Below, in pieces: positions 1 to 14,165 of a stretch of 64,000 nucleotides of DNA. How positions within the stretch are numbered: the stretch's first letter is position 1; the number at the start of each line of letters is the position of its first letter. The position numbers were made by a program, and so were the translations under genes. The notes below the pieces were generated by a model. That model saw only the letters and a list, made by a program, of their open reading frames with translations. It had not been told where the DNA came from and did not search any database. This DNA is from JBQTIQ01 sp052387955 (GTDB lineage Bacteria > Actinomycetota > Acidimicrobiia > Acidimicrobiales > JACDCH01), in NCBI GenBank assembly GCA_052387955.1, contig JBQTIQ010000064.1, forward strand, positions 15,339-79,338, written 5' to 3'.

Positions 1-69
1 TCCCTTGGTCAGCCGGTACACCGCTTTGAGCGTCTCCCGCTCCGACTTGGTCAGCTTCAGATCGTCCAT
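1..69 (-). CDS. N-terminus of a DtxR/MntR-like metal-dependent regulator (partial)
   Basis: An ATG at 69 reads leftward for 23 codons to the window edge, giving MDDLKLTKSERETLKAVYRL followed by TKG. The pattern 'LTKSERE-LKAVYRL' resembles the first helix of DtxR/MntR-type metal-responsive repressors (family knowledge). With only 23 residues the family call is tentative; a MarR-type or other winged-helix protein is possible. It is divergent from the amidohydrolase gene starting at 242, and the region between them holds a 10-bp inverted repeat that could be its operator. Confidence 0.45.
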   Translation of the reverse strand, partial: MDDLKLTKSERETLKAVYRLTKG

Positions 70-114
70 GGCCGGGCGGAGCTTGGTTTCGGTACCGCGA
101 AAACTTCAAGTCGA

Positions 115-153
115 CCGGCCAACCGTCGAGCGCTGCGAGGCTTGGTTGGCCGG
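115..153. promoter_or_regulatory. Inverted repeat between divergent genes
   Basis: CCGGCCAACC at 115-124 is the exact reverse complement of GGTTGGCCGG at 144-153, with a 19-nt spacer. It lies between the divergent regulator (start 69) and amidohydrolase (start 242), so an operator role is possible. Function is inferred from position only. Confidence 0.35.
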
Positions 154-241
154 AACGGCCGGAACGGTTGGAAATTCCGGCCGAAGGCCGGCCCCGCGCT
201 TCCCGCCGGCCGAAGGCCGACCGTGCCCTACCCTCGCCACC

Positions 242-1705
242 ATGGGTGGCGCCCGAACCGACGAGGTCGACCCCGGCCTGCCGATCAAGCTGGCCCCGTG
301 CTCGAACGGTGAATTCGTCCCCGCCCCCTTGGGTGCGGTGGCCCGCGAGGCCCTTCGTCGGGCTCGGGCCGAGGCCGACGGCCGGGCCCGCCAGCTGGGC
401 CTGTCACGTCGCCGGTTCCTGCTGTCGTCGATGGGCGCCGCCGCCGGGCTGATCAGCCTCGGGGCCTGCAGCCGGGACGAGGCCCGCTCGCGGGACGCGG
501 AGCCGGGGGGCACGTTCTCGGTCCCGCCCGATGCTGCCCGCGACCCCGGTGCCGCCGCCTCGGCGATCGGCGGCACCGAGGCGATCTTCGACGTGCAGAC
601 CCACCTGCTCGACTACGACGCCGTGCCGGACGCCCCCGACTTCTGGAGCGGGTTCCCGTTCAAGGACTGCGGCGACGACGATCCCCGGCTGTGTTTCGGG
701 ATCGACCACTGGTACGAGGAGCTCTTCCTGCGCAGCGATACCGCCGCGGTGGTGCTCTCGGCCATCCCGGTGGTCGCCGACGCCGACCCGCTGTCGATCG
801 AGGTGATGGAGCGCGCTCGGGCCGTCGCCGGGCGGCTCTGCGGCGACGGGCACGTGCTGGCCCAGGGCCATGCCGTACCCAACGTCGGGCGCCTGCCGGC
901 CGCCCTCGACGCCATGACCGCGCTCCACACCGACCACTGTGTCGCGGCCTGGAAGGTCTACACCCACGCCCCCGGGCCGCCGTGGTCGTTCACCGACGCC
1001 ACCGGCGAGGCCTTCCTCAGCCGGGTCGAGGTGCTGGCCGCCGCCGGCGGGCCCCGGGTGGTGGCGGTGCACAAGGGCCTCAGCGGAGGCGACCCGGGGG
1101 CCTCACCAGCCGATATCGGCCCCGCCGCGGCGGCGCACCCCGAGGTGGCATTCACCGTCTACCACTCGGGCTACGAGGCCGGGACCGTCGAGGAGGCCTT
1201 GTCCGAGGACGGCCGAGGTGTCGACCGACTGGTCCGGTCGGTGCGCGACGCCGGGCTCGGGCCCGGGTCGAACGTGTACGCCGAGCTGGGCACGACGTGG
1301 CGGGTGCTGATGGGCCGGCCCGACGAGGCCGCCCACGTGTTGGGCAAGCTGCTCCTGGCGGTCGGGCCCGACAACATCCTGTGGGGGACCGACTCGATCT
1401 GGTACGGCAGCCCCCAGGACCAGATCCAGGCCTTCCGGGCCTTCGCCATCGGTGAGGCCTTCCAGGAACGGTTCGGCTACCCGGCCCTGACTCCCGAGGT
1501 GAAGGCGAAGATCCTGGGCGCCAACGCCGCCCGCCTCTACGGCCTCGACCTCGCCTCGCTGTCCGGGGCCGCCTGCCAGGCCGACCCCGCCGCCCTCGAA
1601 GAGGCCCGCCGGGACACCGCCCTCGGCAACCGCACCTACGGCCCCGTCACCCCTCGGGCGATCCGGTCCAGCTTCGCCCGCGAGCACCCGTGGACGGTTT
1701 CCTGA
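242..1705 (+). CDS. Tat-exported lipoprotein of the amidohydrolase-2 family
   Basis: This 487-residue protein has a twin-arginine motif SRRRF at residues 55-59, then a hydrophobic stretch and a lipobox LGAC with Cys76. It is therefore probably exported folded and lipid-anchored. The rest looks like a TIM-barrel metal-dependent hydrolase of the amidohydrolase-2 group: FDVQTHLLDYD near the start of the barrel, a VAVHKG strand in the middle, and WGTDSIWYG late in the barrel carrying the usual acidic residue. The first strand has Q-T-H where most relatives have H-x-H, so metal binding may differ. ATG 242 is chosen because upstream codons have no signal-like content and overlap the divergent promoter region. 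The substrate cannot be read from the sequence. Confidence 0.75.
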   Translation: MGGARTDEVDPGLPIKLAPCSNGEFVPAPLGAVAREALRRARAEADGRARQLGLSRRRFLLSSMGAAAGLISLGACSRDEARSRDAEPGGTFSVPPDAARDPGAAASAIGGTEAIFDVQTHLLDYDAVPDAPDFWSGFPFKDCGDDDPRLCFGIDHWYEELFLRSDTAAVVLSAIPVVADADPLSIEVMERARAVAGRLCGDGHVLAQGHAVPNVGRLPAALDAMTALHTDHCVAAWKVYTHAPGPPWSFTDATGEAFLSRVEVLAAAGGPRVVAVHKGLSGGDPGASPADIGPAAAAHPEVAFTVYHSGYEAGTVEEALSEDGRGVDRLVRSVRDAGLGPGSNVYAELGTTWRVLMGRPDEAAHVLGKLLLAVGPDNILWGTDSIWYGSPQDQIQAFRAFAIGEAFQERFGYPALTPEVKAKILGANAARLYGLDLASLSGAACQADPAALEEARRDTALGNRTYGPVTPRAIRSSFAREHPWTVS

Positions 1706-1759
1706 CTCGACCGGGGTTCAGGATCGAGGGGCATCGGTTTCCTGTGCCCATCAGGCGCC

Positions 1760-3061
1760 CTACGTGCTGGCCAGGTACGCGGCCAGGGCGGCGGCGTAGG
1801 CGCCGGGGTCGGCCGAGCCCATCAGCTCCCGGGCCGAGTGCATGGCCAGTTGCGGGGCCCCCACGTCGACGGTGGGGATCCCGAGCCGGGCCGCGGTCAT
1901 CGGGCCGATCGTCGAACCGCAGGGGAGGTCGTTGCGGTGCGAGTAGCGCTGGACGGGGATCCCAGCGTCGTCGCAGGCGTCGAGGAACGCCGCCGCCGAG
2001 CGGGCGTCGGTGGCGTAGCGCTGGTTGACGTTGGTCTTGAGCACGGGGCCGCCGTTCAGCGCGATGCCGTGGTTCGGGTCGTGCCGTTCGGCGTAGTTGG
2101 GGTGGGTGGCATGGGCCATGTCGGCGGAGACACAGGTCGACGCGGCCATGGCCCGGTGCAGGTCTTCGCCCTGGCCGCCAGCGGCGACGACGAGCCGTTC
2201 GAGGGTGCGGCCGAGGAGGGGGCCGCCGGCGCCGGTGGCGCTGGTGCTCCCGACCTCCTCGTGGTCGAACAGGCACACCACCGGCACCGGCCTGTCGCCG
2301 TCGCCGTGTCCCGGGGCCCCCACGAGGGCCCGGACCGCGGCCCAGCAGGAGCACAGGTTGTCGAGGCGGGGAGCGGCGATGAACTCGTCGTCGCGCCCGA
2401 CGATGGCGCCGGGGGCGAGGTCGTGGACCATCGCGTCCCAGTAGCTGATGTCGTCGGCGGGTACACCGGCCTCCTTGGCCAGGAACCGCACGAAACCGTC
2501 GGTCTCGGGCGGGCCGAGCGCCCACACGGGGTCGAGGTGGTGCTGGGGGTCGAGCTGCAGCCCCTTCGTCGTCACCTCACGATCGAGGTGGATGGCGAGC
2601 TGAGGGAGGTGGAGGACGGGCCGTTCGACCCGCACCAGGACGAGATCTCCGCCCCGGAGGCCGACCCGGCCCGACAGGCCGAGGTCCCGGCCCAGCCACG
2701 AGTTGGTCAACGCGCCGCCGTAGACCTCGACCGACAGCTGGCGGGCACCGGCGCGGCCCCCGTCGGGCCGGGGCCGGATGCGCAGGTTGGGGCTGTCGGT
2801 GTGGGCGCCCACGATGCGGAACGGTCGCCGTGCCGGACCGGGCCCGCCGGCGGACCAGGCGACCAGGCCACCGTCGCGGGCCAGGAACCGGCGACCGGGG
2901 CCCGCCGGCCACGACTCGGTCTCGGTGACCGCCTCGAACCCGGCGTCAGCCAGTCGGCGGGCGGCCTCGGCCACGGCGTGGTAGGGCGACGGGGAGGCAT
3001 CGATGAACGCCAAAAGGTCGCGGGCGGCTTCCAGGCCGGGAGCGGCGTCCGGGTCGGGCAC
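1760..3061 (-). CDS. apeB: M18 family aminopeptidase
   Basis: This is a 433-residue cytosolic zinc aminopeptidase that removes N-terminal (often acidic) residues from peptides. Family motifs are GAHTDSPNLRIRP (His87 region), FDHEEVGS in the middle, MAHATHPNYAERHDPNHG, and a C-terminal GAPQLAMHSARE with the last metal His. Length fits the M18 family (about 430). The start is GTG at 3061. It is divergent from gltB, with about 150 bp between. The specific substrate is inferred only from family membership. Confidence 0.9.
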   Translation of the reverse strand: MPDPDAAPGLEAARDLLAFIDASPSPYHAVAEAARRLADAGFEAVTETESWPAGPGRRFLARDGGLVAWSAGGPGPARRPFRIVGAHTDSPNLRIRPRPDGGRAGARQLSVEVYGGALTNSWLGRDLGLSGRVGLRGGDLVLVRVERPVLHLPQLAIHLDREVTTKGLQLDPQHHLDPVWALGPPETDGFVRFLAKEAGVPADDISYWDAMVHDLAPGAIVGRDDEFIAAPRLDNLCSCWAAVRALVGAPGHGDGDRPVPVVCLFDHEEVGSTSATGAGGPLLGRTLERLVVAAGGQGEDLHRAMAASTCVSADMAHATHPNYAERHDPNHGIALNGGPVLKTNVNQRYATDARSAAAFLDACDDAGIPVQRYSHRNDLPCGSTIGPMTAARLGIPTVDVGAPQLAMHSARELMGSADPGAYAAALAAYLAST

Positions 3062-3212
3062 GGTACCGAGAGTACGGCGTCAGCTCCCCGCCGTGGCGCG
3101 ACGTCCCCTACACTTTGCCGGCTGGTTAGGGCCAACGTCGTCCCTTCGCTCCATGCGGTAACCGTCGTCCGGGACTCGTCCCGGAGGCGCACCCGATCAT
3201 CGAAGAGAGACG

Positions 3213-7748
<4,536 letters not shown>

Positions 7749-7798
7749 TGCACCAGCCCGGCGCTCCCGCCTCCCGTCCCGACTCGCGAAAGCTGAAC

Positions 7799-9259
7799 AT
7801 GGGTGACATCCAAGGGTTCTTGAAGCACGACCGCGAGCTACCGCGGCGGCGGCCGGTGCCGGTGCGCCTGCTCGACTGGCACGAGGTCTACGAGCCCTTC
7901 CCCGACCCCGCCCTGCGGGCGCAGGCGAGCCGGTGCATGGACTGCGGTATCCCCTTCTGCAACAACGGCTGCCCGCTCGGCAACCTCATTCCCGACTGGA
8001 ACGACCTCGTGTTCCGGGACCAGTGGCACCAGGCCATCGACCGGCTGCACGCCACCAACAACTTCCCCGAGTTCACCGGCCGCCTGTGCCCGGCGCCGTG
8101 CGAAGCGGCGTGCGTGCTCGGCATCAACCAGTCGCCGGTGACGATCAAGCAGGTGGAGGTCAGCATCATCGACCGGGCCTGGGAGGAAGGCTGGGTCCGG
8201 CCGGTCCCACCGTCGAGCCATACCGGGAAGCGGGTGGCGGTGGTGGGCTCGGGCCCGGCCGGGCTGGCCGCCGCCCAACAGCTAGCCCGGGCCGGCCACA
8301 CGGTCGTCGTGTACGAGAGGGCCGACCGCATCGGTGGCCTGCTGCGCTACGGCATCCCCGAGTTCAAGATGGAAAAGCGCCATCTCGACCGTCGCCTCGA
8401 CCAGATGCGGGCCGAAGGCGTCGAGTTCCGGCCCGGCGCCGACCTCGGGGCCGACGACGGCGTGGCCGTCAGCGAGCTCGACGGTTACGACGCGGTGGTG
8501 CTGGCCATCGGTGCCACCGCCTGGCGCGACCTCGACATCCCCGGCCGCCAGTTCGAAGGCGTGCACCAGGCCATGGAGTACCTGCCGTGGGCCAACCGTG
8601 CCCAGGAGGGCGACCTCGACCCCGAGGCAACGCCCATCACCGCCAAGGGCAAGCAGGTCGTGATCATCGGCGGCGGCGACACCGGCGCCGACTGCCTCGG
8701 CACCGTGCACCGCCAGGGCGCAGCATCGGTGCACCAGCTCGAGATCATGCCCCGGCCCGCGGACGAACGCCCCGACACCAACCCCTGGCCGACCTGGCCG
8801 ATGATCTATCGCACTGCCTCGGCCCACGAAGAGGGCGGAGAACGGGTCTTCGCCGTCAACACCCAGGAGTTCCTGGGCGACGACGAGGGACAGCTACGCG
8901 CCCTGGTCATGAACGAGGTCACCTTCGCCGAAGGCCGGTTCCAGCCGGTCGAGGGCACGGCCGTCGAGGTCCCCTGCGAGCTCGTGCTGCTGGCCATGGG
9001 CTTCACCGGGCCCCAACGCCACGGCCTCGTCGACGACCTCGGCCTCGAGCTCGACCCCAGGGGGAACGTGGCTCGCGACGCTGACTACCTCACCAGCCGT
9101 CCGGCGACCTTCGCCTGCGGTGACATGGGCCGGGGCCAGAGCCTCATCGTGTGGGCCATCGCCGAGGGCCGCGCCTGCGCCGCCGCCGTCGACCGCCTCC
9201 TCATGGGGACCACCCAGCTGCCCGAACCGATCAGCCCCTTCGCCCGGCCATTGGTCTGA
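7799..9259 (+). CDS. gltD: Glutamate synthase (NADPH) small subunit
   Basis: This 486-residue beta subunit passes electrons from NADPH through FAD and Fe-S clusters to GltB. The N-terminus carries cluster cysteines in CMDCGIPFCNNGCPLGN and CPAPCEAACVLG. The FAD Rossmann motif is GSGPAGLAAAQQLARAGH and the NADPH motif is IGGGDTGADCLGTVHRQG; the C-terminal FAD contact region reads FACGDMGRGQSL. ATG 7799 gives the MGDIQGFLKHDRE start typical of GltD. It follows gltB directly and is presumably cotranscribed. Confidence 0.97.
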   Translation: MGDIQGFLKHDRELPRRRPVPVRLLDWHEVYEPFPDPALRAQASRCMDCGIPFCNNGCPLGNLIPDWNDLVFRDQWHQAIDRLHATNNFPEFTGRLCPAPCEAACVLGINQSPVTIKQVEVSIIDRAWEEGWVRPVPPSSHTGKRVAVVGSGPAGLAAAQQLARAGHTVVVYERADRIGGLLRYGIPEFKMEKRHLDRRLDQMRAEGVEFRPGADLGADDGVAVSELDGYDAVVLAIGATAWRDLDIPGRQFEGVHQAMEYLPWANRAQEGDLDPEATPITAKGKQVVIIGGGDTGADCLGTVHRQGAASVHQLEIMPRPADERPDTNPWPTWPMIYRTASAHEEGGERVFAVNTQEFLGDDEGQLRALVMNEVTFAEGRFQPVEGTAVEVPCELVLLAMGFTGPQRHGLVDDLGLELDPRGNVARDADYLTSRPATFACGDMGRGQSLIVWAIAEGRACAAAVDRLLMGTTQLPEPISPFARPLV

Positions 9260-9339
9260 GGCTCGCCGGCACGGCCGCCGTGCACCACAGGGCGCGCCGA
9301 CGCAGCGGCGTCCCGGCCGGCGGCGGCCTCGGTTCATGG

Positions 9340-10677
9340 TCAGCGCCGGCCGCCCACCGCGGCTCGCCGGTCGGCGAGCGCCCCGTCGACCACCTGCGCC
9401 AACAGGACCAGGCACGCCAGCCGCAACACCACCGCCGAGGTCAGGGCGTGCCGGCCGAGCTCGATGGTCGAGGAGTGCCACGACAGGTATAGGCCGGCGA
9501 CGGCCAGGCTGGCGGCCGCCACCGGGACCAGGTGGCGGGGCTCGACGCCGGCTCGTCGCCACCGCCACGCCACCGCCGCCACTGCCCCCACGACCAGGGC
9601 GAGGGCGGTGCCGGTTCGGCCCGGGGCGAACAGCACGGCTTCGAGGGGTTCGGGGAGGAGCCGGCGGCTGGCGGCGTAGGCGTTGGCCGGGGCCAACAAG
9701 GGGTCGACATCGACCGGGGGGTCGGCGTAGGCGGGCCGCACCGACAACATGTCAGCCAGCGGTGCCGTCACCGTGTACCACGGGTGCGTCACCAGGTAGA
9801 AGGCGTAGGTGGCGGGGGCGTCGTGCGAGAGCCACCGGGCAAAGGCCGGGTCGGCCTCCAACGGTTCGGGCGGCGTCGCCCTCCCCGGCTCCAGGAAGGG
9901 CGGGACCGGCATCCCATGGTCCTCGAACCAGTCGAGACGAGCCCGGTCGGGTGCCACCCGGGTGCCGACGACCAGGGCCAGGTTGTGGTCACGCGCTTCG
10001 GTGTTGCGGCCGTAGGCCACCTGGCCCCAGAGGGCGCTGGCCAGCAGGCCGGCGGCCAGCACCAGCCACGGCCCGGTCCGGGCCCGGGCCGACACCAGCA
10101 CCGCCGCACCCACCACCGCCCACAGCAGGTACAGGTGGTCCTGCCGGGTGAACAGCCAGAGCACCGACAGGGCCACGACGGCGCCGGCCGCCACCGCCGA
10201 CGGCCGCGCCACCATGCGGGCCCAGGCCGCCAGCAGGCCGGCGGAGAGGGACAGCGCCAGCGATTCCGACAGGATGGCGGCGTCCCAGTTGGTGACCGAG
10301 GTGGTCAGGCCCAGGGCCAGCACGGTCCCGGCGGCGGCGGCCGCCACCCGCCGGTCCCCCACGGTGCCGGCCACCGCCAGGGCGAGGCCCGTCCACGCCG
10401 CCGCCGCGACCAGGGCCTGCACCACCAGTCGGGCCTCGAGGGGCCCGAACGCCTCGTACAGGAGGGGTACCGTCCACGGCCGCTTCGCCCCGCCGGTGAA
10501 GTCGAGCAGCTCGTACTCGCCCGAGTCCACGTAGACGTAGGGGTGGATGCCGGCGATCGCCGCCAGTCGCAGGGCCGCGACCATCGCGAAGAGGGCGCCG
10601 GCGACAACCGCCGCCCGCCGCCAGACGTCGCGGGCTACGACACGCCCGGTCCCCGTACCGTCGGCCCGTCCCGCCAC
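9340..10677 (-). CDS. Polytopic membrane protein, possibly GT-C glycosyltransferase-like
   Basis: A 445-residue protein with roughly ten hydrophobic segments rich in Ala, Val and Leu. After the first segment there is a predicted external loop YVYVDSGEYELLDF with acidic residues, and a later NWDAAILSESLALS. Acidic residues in the first external loop are typical of GT-C fold enzymes using lipid-linked sugars, but that assignment is only a resemblance. It lies convergent with gltD and just downstream of lon on the same strand, with a 56-bp gap. The start is GTG 10677. No specific function is claimed. Confidence 0.6.
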   Translation of the reverse strand: MAGRADGTGTGRVVARDVWRRAAVVAGALFAMVAALRLAAIAGIHPYVYVDSGEYELLDFTGGAKRPWTVPLLYEAFGPLEARLVVQALVAAAAWTGLALAVAGTVGDRRVAAAAAGTVLALGLTTSVTNWDAAILSESLALSLSAGLLAAWARMVARPSAVAAGAVVALSVLWLFTRQDHLYLLWAVVGAAVLVSARARTGPWLVLAAGLLASALWGQVAYGRNTEARDHNLALVVGTRVAPDRARLDWFEDHGMPVPPFLEPGRATPPEPLEADPAFARWLSHDAPATYAFYLVTHPWYTVTAPLADMLSVRPAYADPPVDVDPLLAPANAYAASRRLLPEPLEAVLFAPGRTGTALALVVGAVAAVAWRWRRAGVEPRHLVPVAAASLAVAGLYLSWHSSTIELGRHALTSAVVLRLACLVLLAQVVDGALADRRAAVGGRR

Positions 10678-10733
10678 GACGCGATCATCGCATCGACCCG
10701 CCTACCCACCGCCGAAACCGGGGAACGGCTACC

Positions 10734-13094
10734 TCAGACCAAGGCCAGTTCCAGCACCTTGGCAACGTCATCGACGGGATGGAAGGTCATGGCCTGGCGC
10801 ACCGCGTCGGGCACGTCGTCGAGGTCGGCTTCGTTGAGCAGCGGCAGGATCACATCGGTGATCCCTGCCCGATGGGCCGCCAGGACCTTTTGCTTGAGGC
10901 CGCCGATGGGCAGGACCCGGCCATGGAGGGTGATCTCCCCGGTCATGCCCACGGTCGACTTCACCGGCCGAGCGGTCAGCAGGCTGACCAGGGCCGTGGT
11001 CATGGTGATACCGGCCGACGGGCCGTCCTTGGGGACGGCGCCGGCGGGGAAGTGCACGTGGAAGCTGCGCCCGGCCAACGCCGCCGGCTCGATGCCCAGG
11101 TCGCCGGCCCGTGAGCGCACGTAGGAGAGGGCGATCTGGGCCGACTCCTTCATGACGTCGCCAAGCTGGCCGGTCACGGTGAGCGTCGGGGTGCCGTCGG
11201 CCCCGGGCCCGTCCATGGCGGTGGCCTCGACGAAGAGCACGTCGCCGCCGTGACCGGTGACGGCCAGCCCGGTTGCGACACCGGCGACCGACGTCCGCTC
11301 GGCGACCTCGGCATGGAACTTCGGCCGGCCGAGATAGCCGCGCACGTCGTCGCGGTCGACGACGATGGGCGTGGGCCCACCGCTGGCGATCCTGGTGGCC
11401 GACTTGCGTAGCACCTTGCCCAGCTCACGCTCGAGGCCGCGCACGCCCGCCTCACGGGTGTACGACGCCACCACCTCGTGCAGGGCGCCGTCGGTGACCA
11501 CCACATCGCCTTCGAGCAGGGCGTTGCCGGCGAACTGGCGGCTGAGCAGGTGGTCGCGGGCGATGGCGACCTTCTCGTCCTCGGTGTAGCCATCGAGGCG
11601 GATGATCTCCATCCGGTCGAGCAGCGGTCCGGGGATGGTCTCCACCACGTTGGCGGTGGCGATGAACAGCACGTCGGACAAGTCGAGGTCGACTTCGAGG
11701 TAGTGGTCGCGGAACGTGTGGTTCTGGGCCGGGTCGAGCACCTCGAGGAGCGCCGAGGACGGCTCGCCGCGCCAGTCGGCACCGACCTTGTCGACCTCGT
11801 CGAGCAGGACCACCGGGTTCATCGAACCGGCTTCGGTCAACGCCCGGACGATCCGTCCGGCCTGGGCGCCGACATAGGTACGACGGTGGCCCCGGATCTC
11901 GGCCTCGTCCCGGATCCCGCCCAGGGACACCCGCACGAAGGTGCGCCCGAGGGCACGGGCGATCGACTCGCCCAGGGAGGTCTTGCCCACCCCGGGCGGG
12001 CCCACCAGCGACACGATGGCACCGGGCTTGCGACGACCCCCGCTCCCTTGGTCGTCGATACCCCGCTCGGCCCGGAGCTTGCGCACGGCGAGGAACTCGA
12101 CGATCCGCTCCTTGACCTCGTCGAGGCCGGTGTGGTCGGCGTCGAGCACGGCCCGCGCCGCGTCGATGTCGAGCTCGTCGGCGCTACGTCCGGCCCACGG
12201 CACGGCGAAGACCGTGTCGAGCCAGGTCCGGATCCAGCCGTGCTCCATGTTCTGCGTCGGCGTGCGCTCCAGACGCCCGATCTCACGCTCGATGGCCTTG
12301 GCCACCGACGCCACCAGCACGCCGTCGGCGTCGAGCGCGGCCAGCCGCTCGCGGTAGCCGGCGACGAGGTCTTCCTCGTCTCCTTCGTCGCCCAGCTCCT
12401 TGCGGATCGCCTGGAGCTGCTGGCGGAGGAGGAACTCACGCTGGTTCTTCTCGAGGCCTTCGGAGACGTCCTTGCGGATGGTCTCGGCCAGTTCCAGCTC
12501 GGCCATCGCCTCTTTGACCCAGCCCAGGACCTTCTCGAGGCGTTCTTCGACGTCGATGGTCTCGAGCAGCTCGACCTTTCGCGCCAGGCTCAGGTCGGGC
12601 CACCAGCCGGCGAGGTCGGCGAGGGCTCCGGGGTCCTCGGTGCCGCGCAGGACCTCGGTCAGCCGCCGGCCTCCGATCCGGTCGAACAGGGCGCGCACGG
12701 CAGCCCGCAGTTCGGCCGCCCGTTCAACGGCTCGGGAGGTCGGTGGAGTGTCGGCAACGGGGTCGGCATGGGCCCACAGCGCGGCGGTCTGGCCGAGGAT
12801 GCCCTGGCCCATCCGGGCCCGTGCCGTAGCCCGGACCACGAGCGCACGGGCCCCTCCGGGCAGGGTGCCCTGGTTCTCGATCTGGGCGATCGTACCGACG
12901 CGGGCGAGACGGCCCTTCTCGTCGCGGGGGACGAGCAGCAGGCGCCCGTCGGCGCCTTCGGCCGCCTCGGCGGCCAGACGAGCCTCGTCGGTCTCGAGGG
13001 CAAGGGTGACCACCATCTGCGGGAGCACGACGCCGGTGCTGAGGGGCAGTACCGGCAGGGTCAAGACCTCGAGACGATCAGCAGCGTCGGCCAT
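10734..13094 (-). CDS. lon: ATP-dependent Lon protease
   Basis: This 786-residue protein is a cytosolic AAA+ serine protease that degrades misfolded and regulatory proteins. It has an N-terminal substrate domain, a Walker A motif GPPGVGKTSLG near residue 365, a sensor and Walker B region VVLLDEVDK, and a C-terminal protease domain. The protease domain holds the catalytic Ser in PKDGPSAGITM (about residue 692) and Lys in GGLKQKVLAAHRAG (about residue 735). Length is normal for the family. GAGGAG six nt upstream supports ATG 13094. I see no clear HAIR or CIRCE heat-shock operator upstream. Confidence 0.97.
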   Translation of the reverse strand: MADAADRLEVLTLPVLPLSTGVVLPQMVVTLALETDEARLAAEAAEGADGRLLLVPRDEKGRLARVGTIAQIENQGTLPGGARALVVRATARARMGQGILGQTAALWAHADPVADTPPTSRAVERAAELRAAVRALFDRIGGRRLTEVLRGTEDPGALADLAGWWPDLSLARKVELLETIDVEERLEKVLGWVKEAMAELELAETIRKDVSEGLEKNQREFLLRQQLQAIRKELGDEGDEEDLVAGYRERLAALDADGVLVASVAKAIEREIGRLERTPTQNMEHGWIRTWLDTVFAVPWAGRSADELDIDAARAVLDADHTGLDEVKERIVEFLAVRKLRAERGIDDQGSGGRRKPGAIVSLVGPPGVGKTSLGESIARALGRTFVRVSLGGIRDEAEIRGHRRTYVGAQAGRIVRALTEAGSMNPVVLLDEVDKVGADWRGEPSSALLEVLDPAQNHTFRDHYLEVDLDLSDVLFIATANVVETIPGPLLDRMEIIRLDGYTEDEKVAIARDHLLSRQFAGNALLEGDVVVTDGALHEVVASYTREAGVRGLERELGKVLRKSATRIASGGPTPIVVDRDDVRGYLGRPKFHAEVAERTSVAGVATGLAVTGHGGDVLFVEATAMDGPGADGTPTLTVTGQLGDVMKESAQIALSYVRSRAGDLGIEPAALAGRSFHVHFPAGAVPKDGPSAGITMTTALVSLLTARPVKSTVGMTGEITLHGRVLPIGGLKQKVLAAHRAGITDVILPLLNEADLDDVPDAVRQAMTFHPVDDVAKVLELALV

Positions 13095-13224
13095 GATGGC
13101 TCCTCATAGCGAAGTAACTAGCAAACGACAAGTCACCGAACACTAGGCCGGCGCACGGCATTCCCCACCGAGGTACTTGCTTGGGCCGCTGACCGGCCGG
13201 CCCAGCCGCCTGACAGGTGCGCCC

Positions 13225-13295
13225 GTCTGCCGATGCGAGCGCCGGAGCGAAGGCGCGGTCGGGCGCGGCCTGCGGGGCCGGGGAACGCAGCCGGC
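13225..13295 (-). repeat. Dispersed repeat family A, copy 1 (inverted)
   Basis: The reverse complement matches the copies at 14072 and 16101: TGCGTTCCCCGGCC, a run of GC-rich inverted arms, then CGCTCGCA and GCCAGAC-like ends. It sits in the intergenic gap between lon and the 5'-nucleotidase gene and is more diverged than the tandem pair at 14072/14166. Confidence 0.7.
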
Positions 13296-13323
13296 GTCTG
13301 CCTCTCCGGCGGGCCGGCCGGTG

Positions 13324-14016
13324 TTAGGGCGCGAGGCGAGCCCGGAGACGGCCCGAGGCCGGGCCCAGCCCCGGCAGCTGGACCTGGAGCGGCACGCCGG
13401 CCGCGGCAGCCAGGCCGGCGACGTGGTCCTCGACCTCGCGCCAGGTTTCCGCTCGGGGCCCCGCCAGGCCGGCGTTGTAGGGAGCATCGAACACGATCAC
13501 GTTGCTCCCCGCCGCCCTGAGGGATTCCACGATGGTCGGGCTGTCGTCGACGTAGCAATCGGCGCCGACCTGCGGTTTGTCACCGAGGAAGCACAGGTCG
13601 CGGTACGGGATGTCATGACGGTCGAGCCAGGCGACGGTGTCGGAGACGGCGACCGCGTGGCCCCAGTTGACGCACAGCCGGTGCGTGATAATTCGGATCC
13701 AGACCCCGGCGTCGGACAGCCGCCAGAGGGCATCGGCGCATCCCGGCATCACCGGCATCTCGAGGAACATCCGGTGCTCGAGGACGGCGACCCGGTGGAG
13801 CCGGTCGAACCCGCCGACCTCGGCGAGACCCCATTCGTCGAAGTTCCAGGACCGGTCTGGTTCCAGCTGCGACGGGTCGATCCCCCGTTCGCGCCCGACC
13901 ACCCGGCCGAAGGCGGTGGTGTAGTCGCCGCACACGCCGTCGAGGTCGACGCCGAGCACGAAGGCCGACGACGCCGACGGCTGGGCCGCTGACCCCCCGC
14001 CGCCGTCACCGGTCAC
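13324..14016 (-). CDS. 5'(3')-deoxyribonucleotidase-like HAD phosphatase
   Basis: A 230-residue protein of the HAD superfamily. Motif I is VLGVDLDGVCGDY (nucleophile Asp and acid/base Asp), motif II lies in IRIITHRL, and the late acidic motif is GADCYVDDSPTIVES. The NFDEWGL region resembles the cap of NT5C-type nucleotidases. It would dephosphorylate nucleoside or deoxynucleoside monophosphates, but the exact substrate is not shown. The start GTG 14016 is uncertain; translation could begin a few codons later. It is flanked on both sides by repeat family A. Confidence 0.7.
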   Translation of the reverse strand: MTGDGGGGSAAQPSASSAFVLGVDLDGVCGDYTTAFGRVVGRERGIDPSQLEPDRSWNFDEWGLAEVGGFDRLHRVAVLEHRMFLEMPVMPGCADALWRLSDAGVWIRIITHRLCVNWGHAVAVSDTVAWLDRHDIPYRDLCFLGDKPQVGADCYVDDSPTIVESLRAAGSNVIVFDAPYNAGLAGPRAETWREVEDHVAGLAAAAGVPLQVQLPGLGPASGRLRARLAP

Positions 14017-14071
14017 GGTCGCTGCCGTTCGAGCCGTGCGCCCAAGGGCCCGACGCTACCGGTCGGGCAAT

Positions 14072-14148
14072 GCTGGCTGCGTTCCCCGGCCACGCAGGCC
14101 GCGCCCGGCCGCGCCTGCGCTGGCGCTCCGCCGCTCGCACCGCCAGAC
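14072..14148 (+). repeat. Dispersed repeat family A, copy 2
   Basis: This 77-bp unit is identical to the unit at 14166-14242 and starts 94 bp before it. The core contains imperfect inverted arms (GCCACGCAGGCC paired with GCGCCTGCGCTGGC) that would fold as a strong hairpin, like REP/BIME-type elements. It lies in the 364-bp gap between two divergent genes. Confidence 0.85.
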
Positions 14149-14165
14149 AGGTACACCCGCCAGGC

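Noticed and set aside
9260..9339. tRNA gene in short intergenic gaps
   Set aside because: I looked for the conserved T-loop GTTCGA context and cloverleaf in this and other intergenic gaps and found none convincing.
11478..13109. Plus-strand open frame of 543 codons opposite lon
   Set aside because: It is a mirror frame of Lon with biased composition and no recognisable domain.
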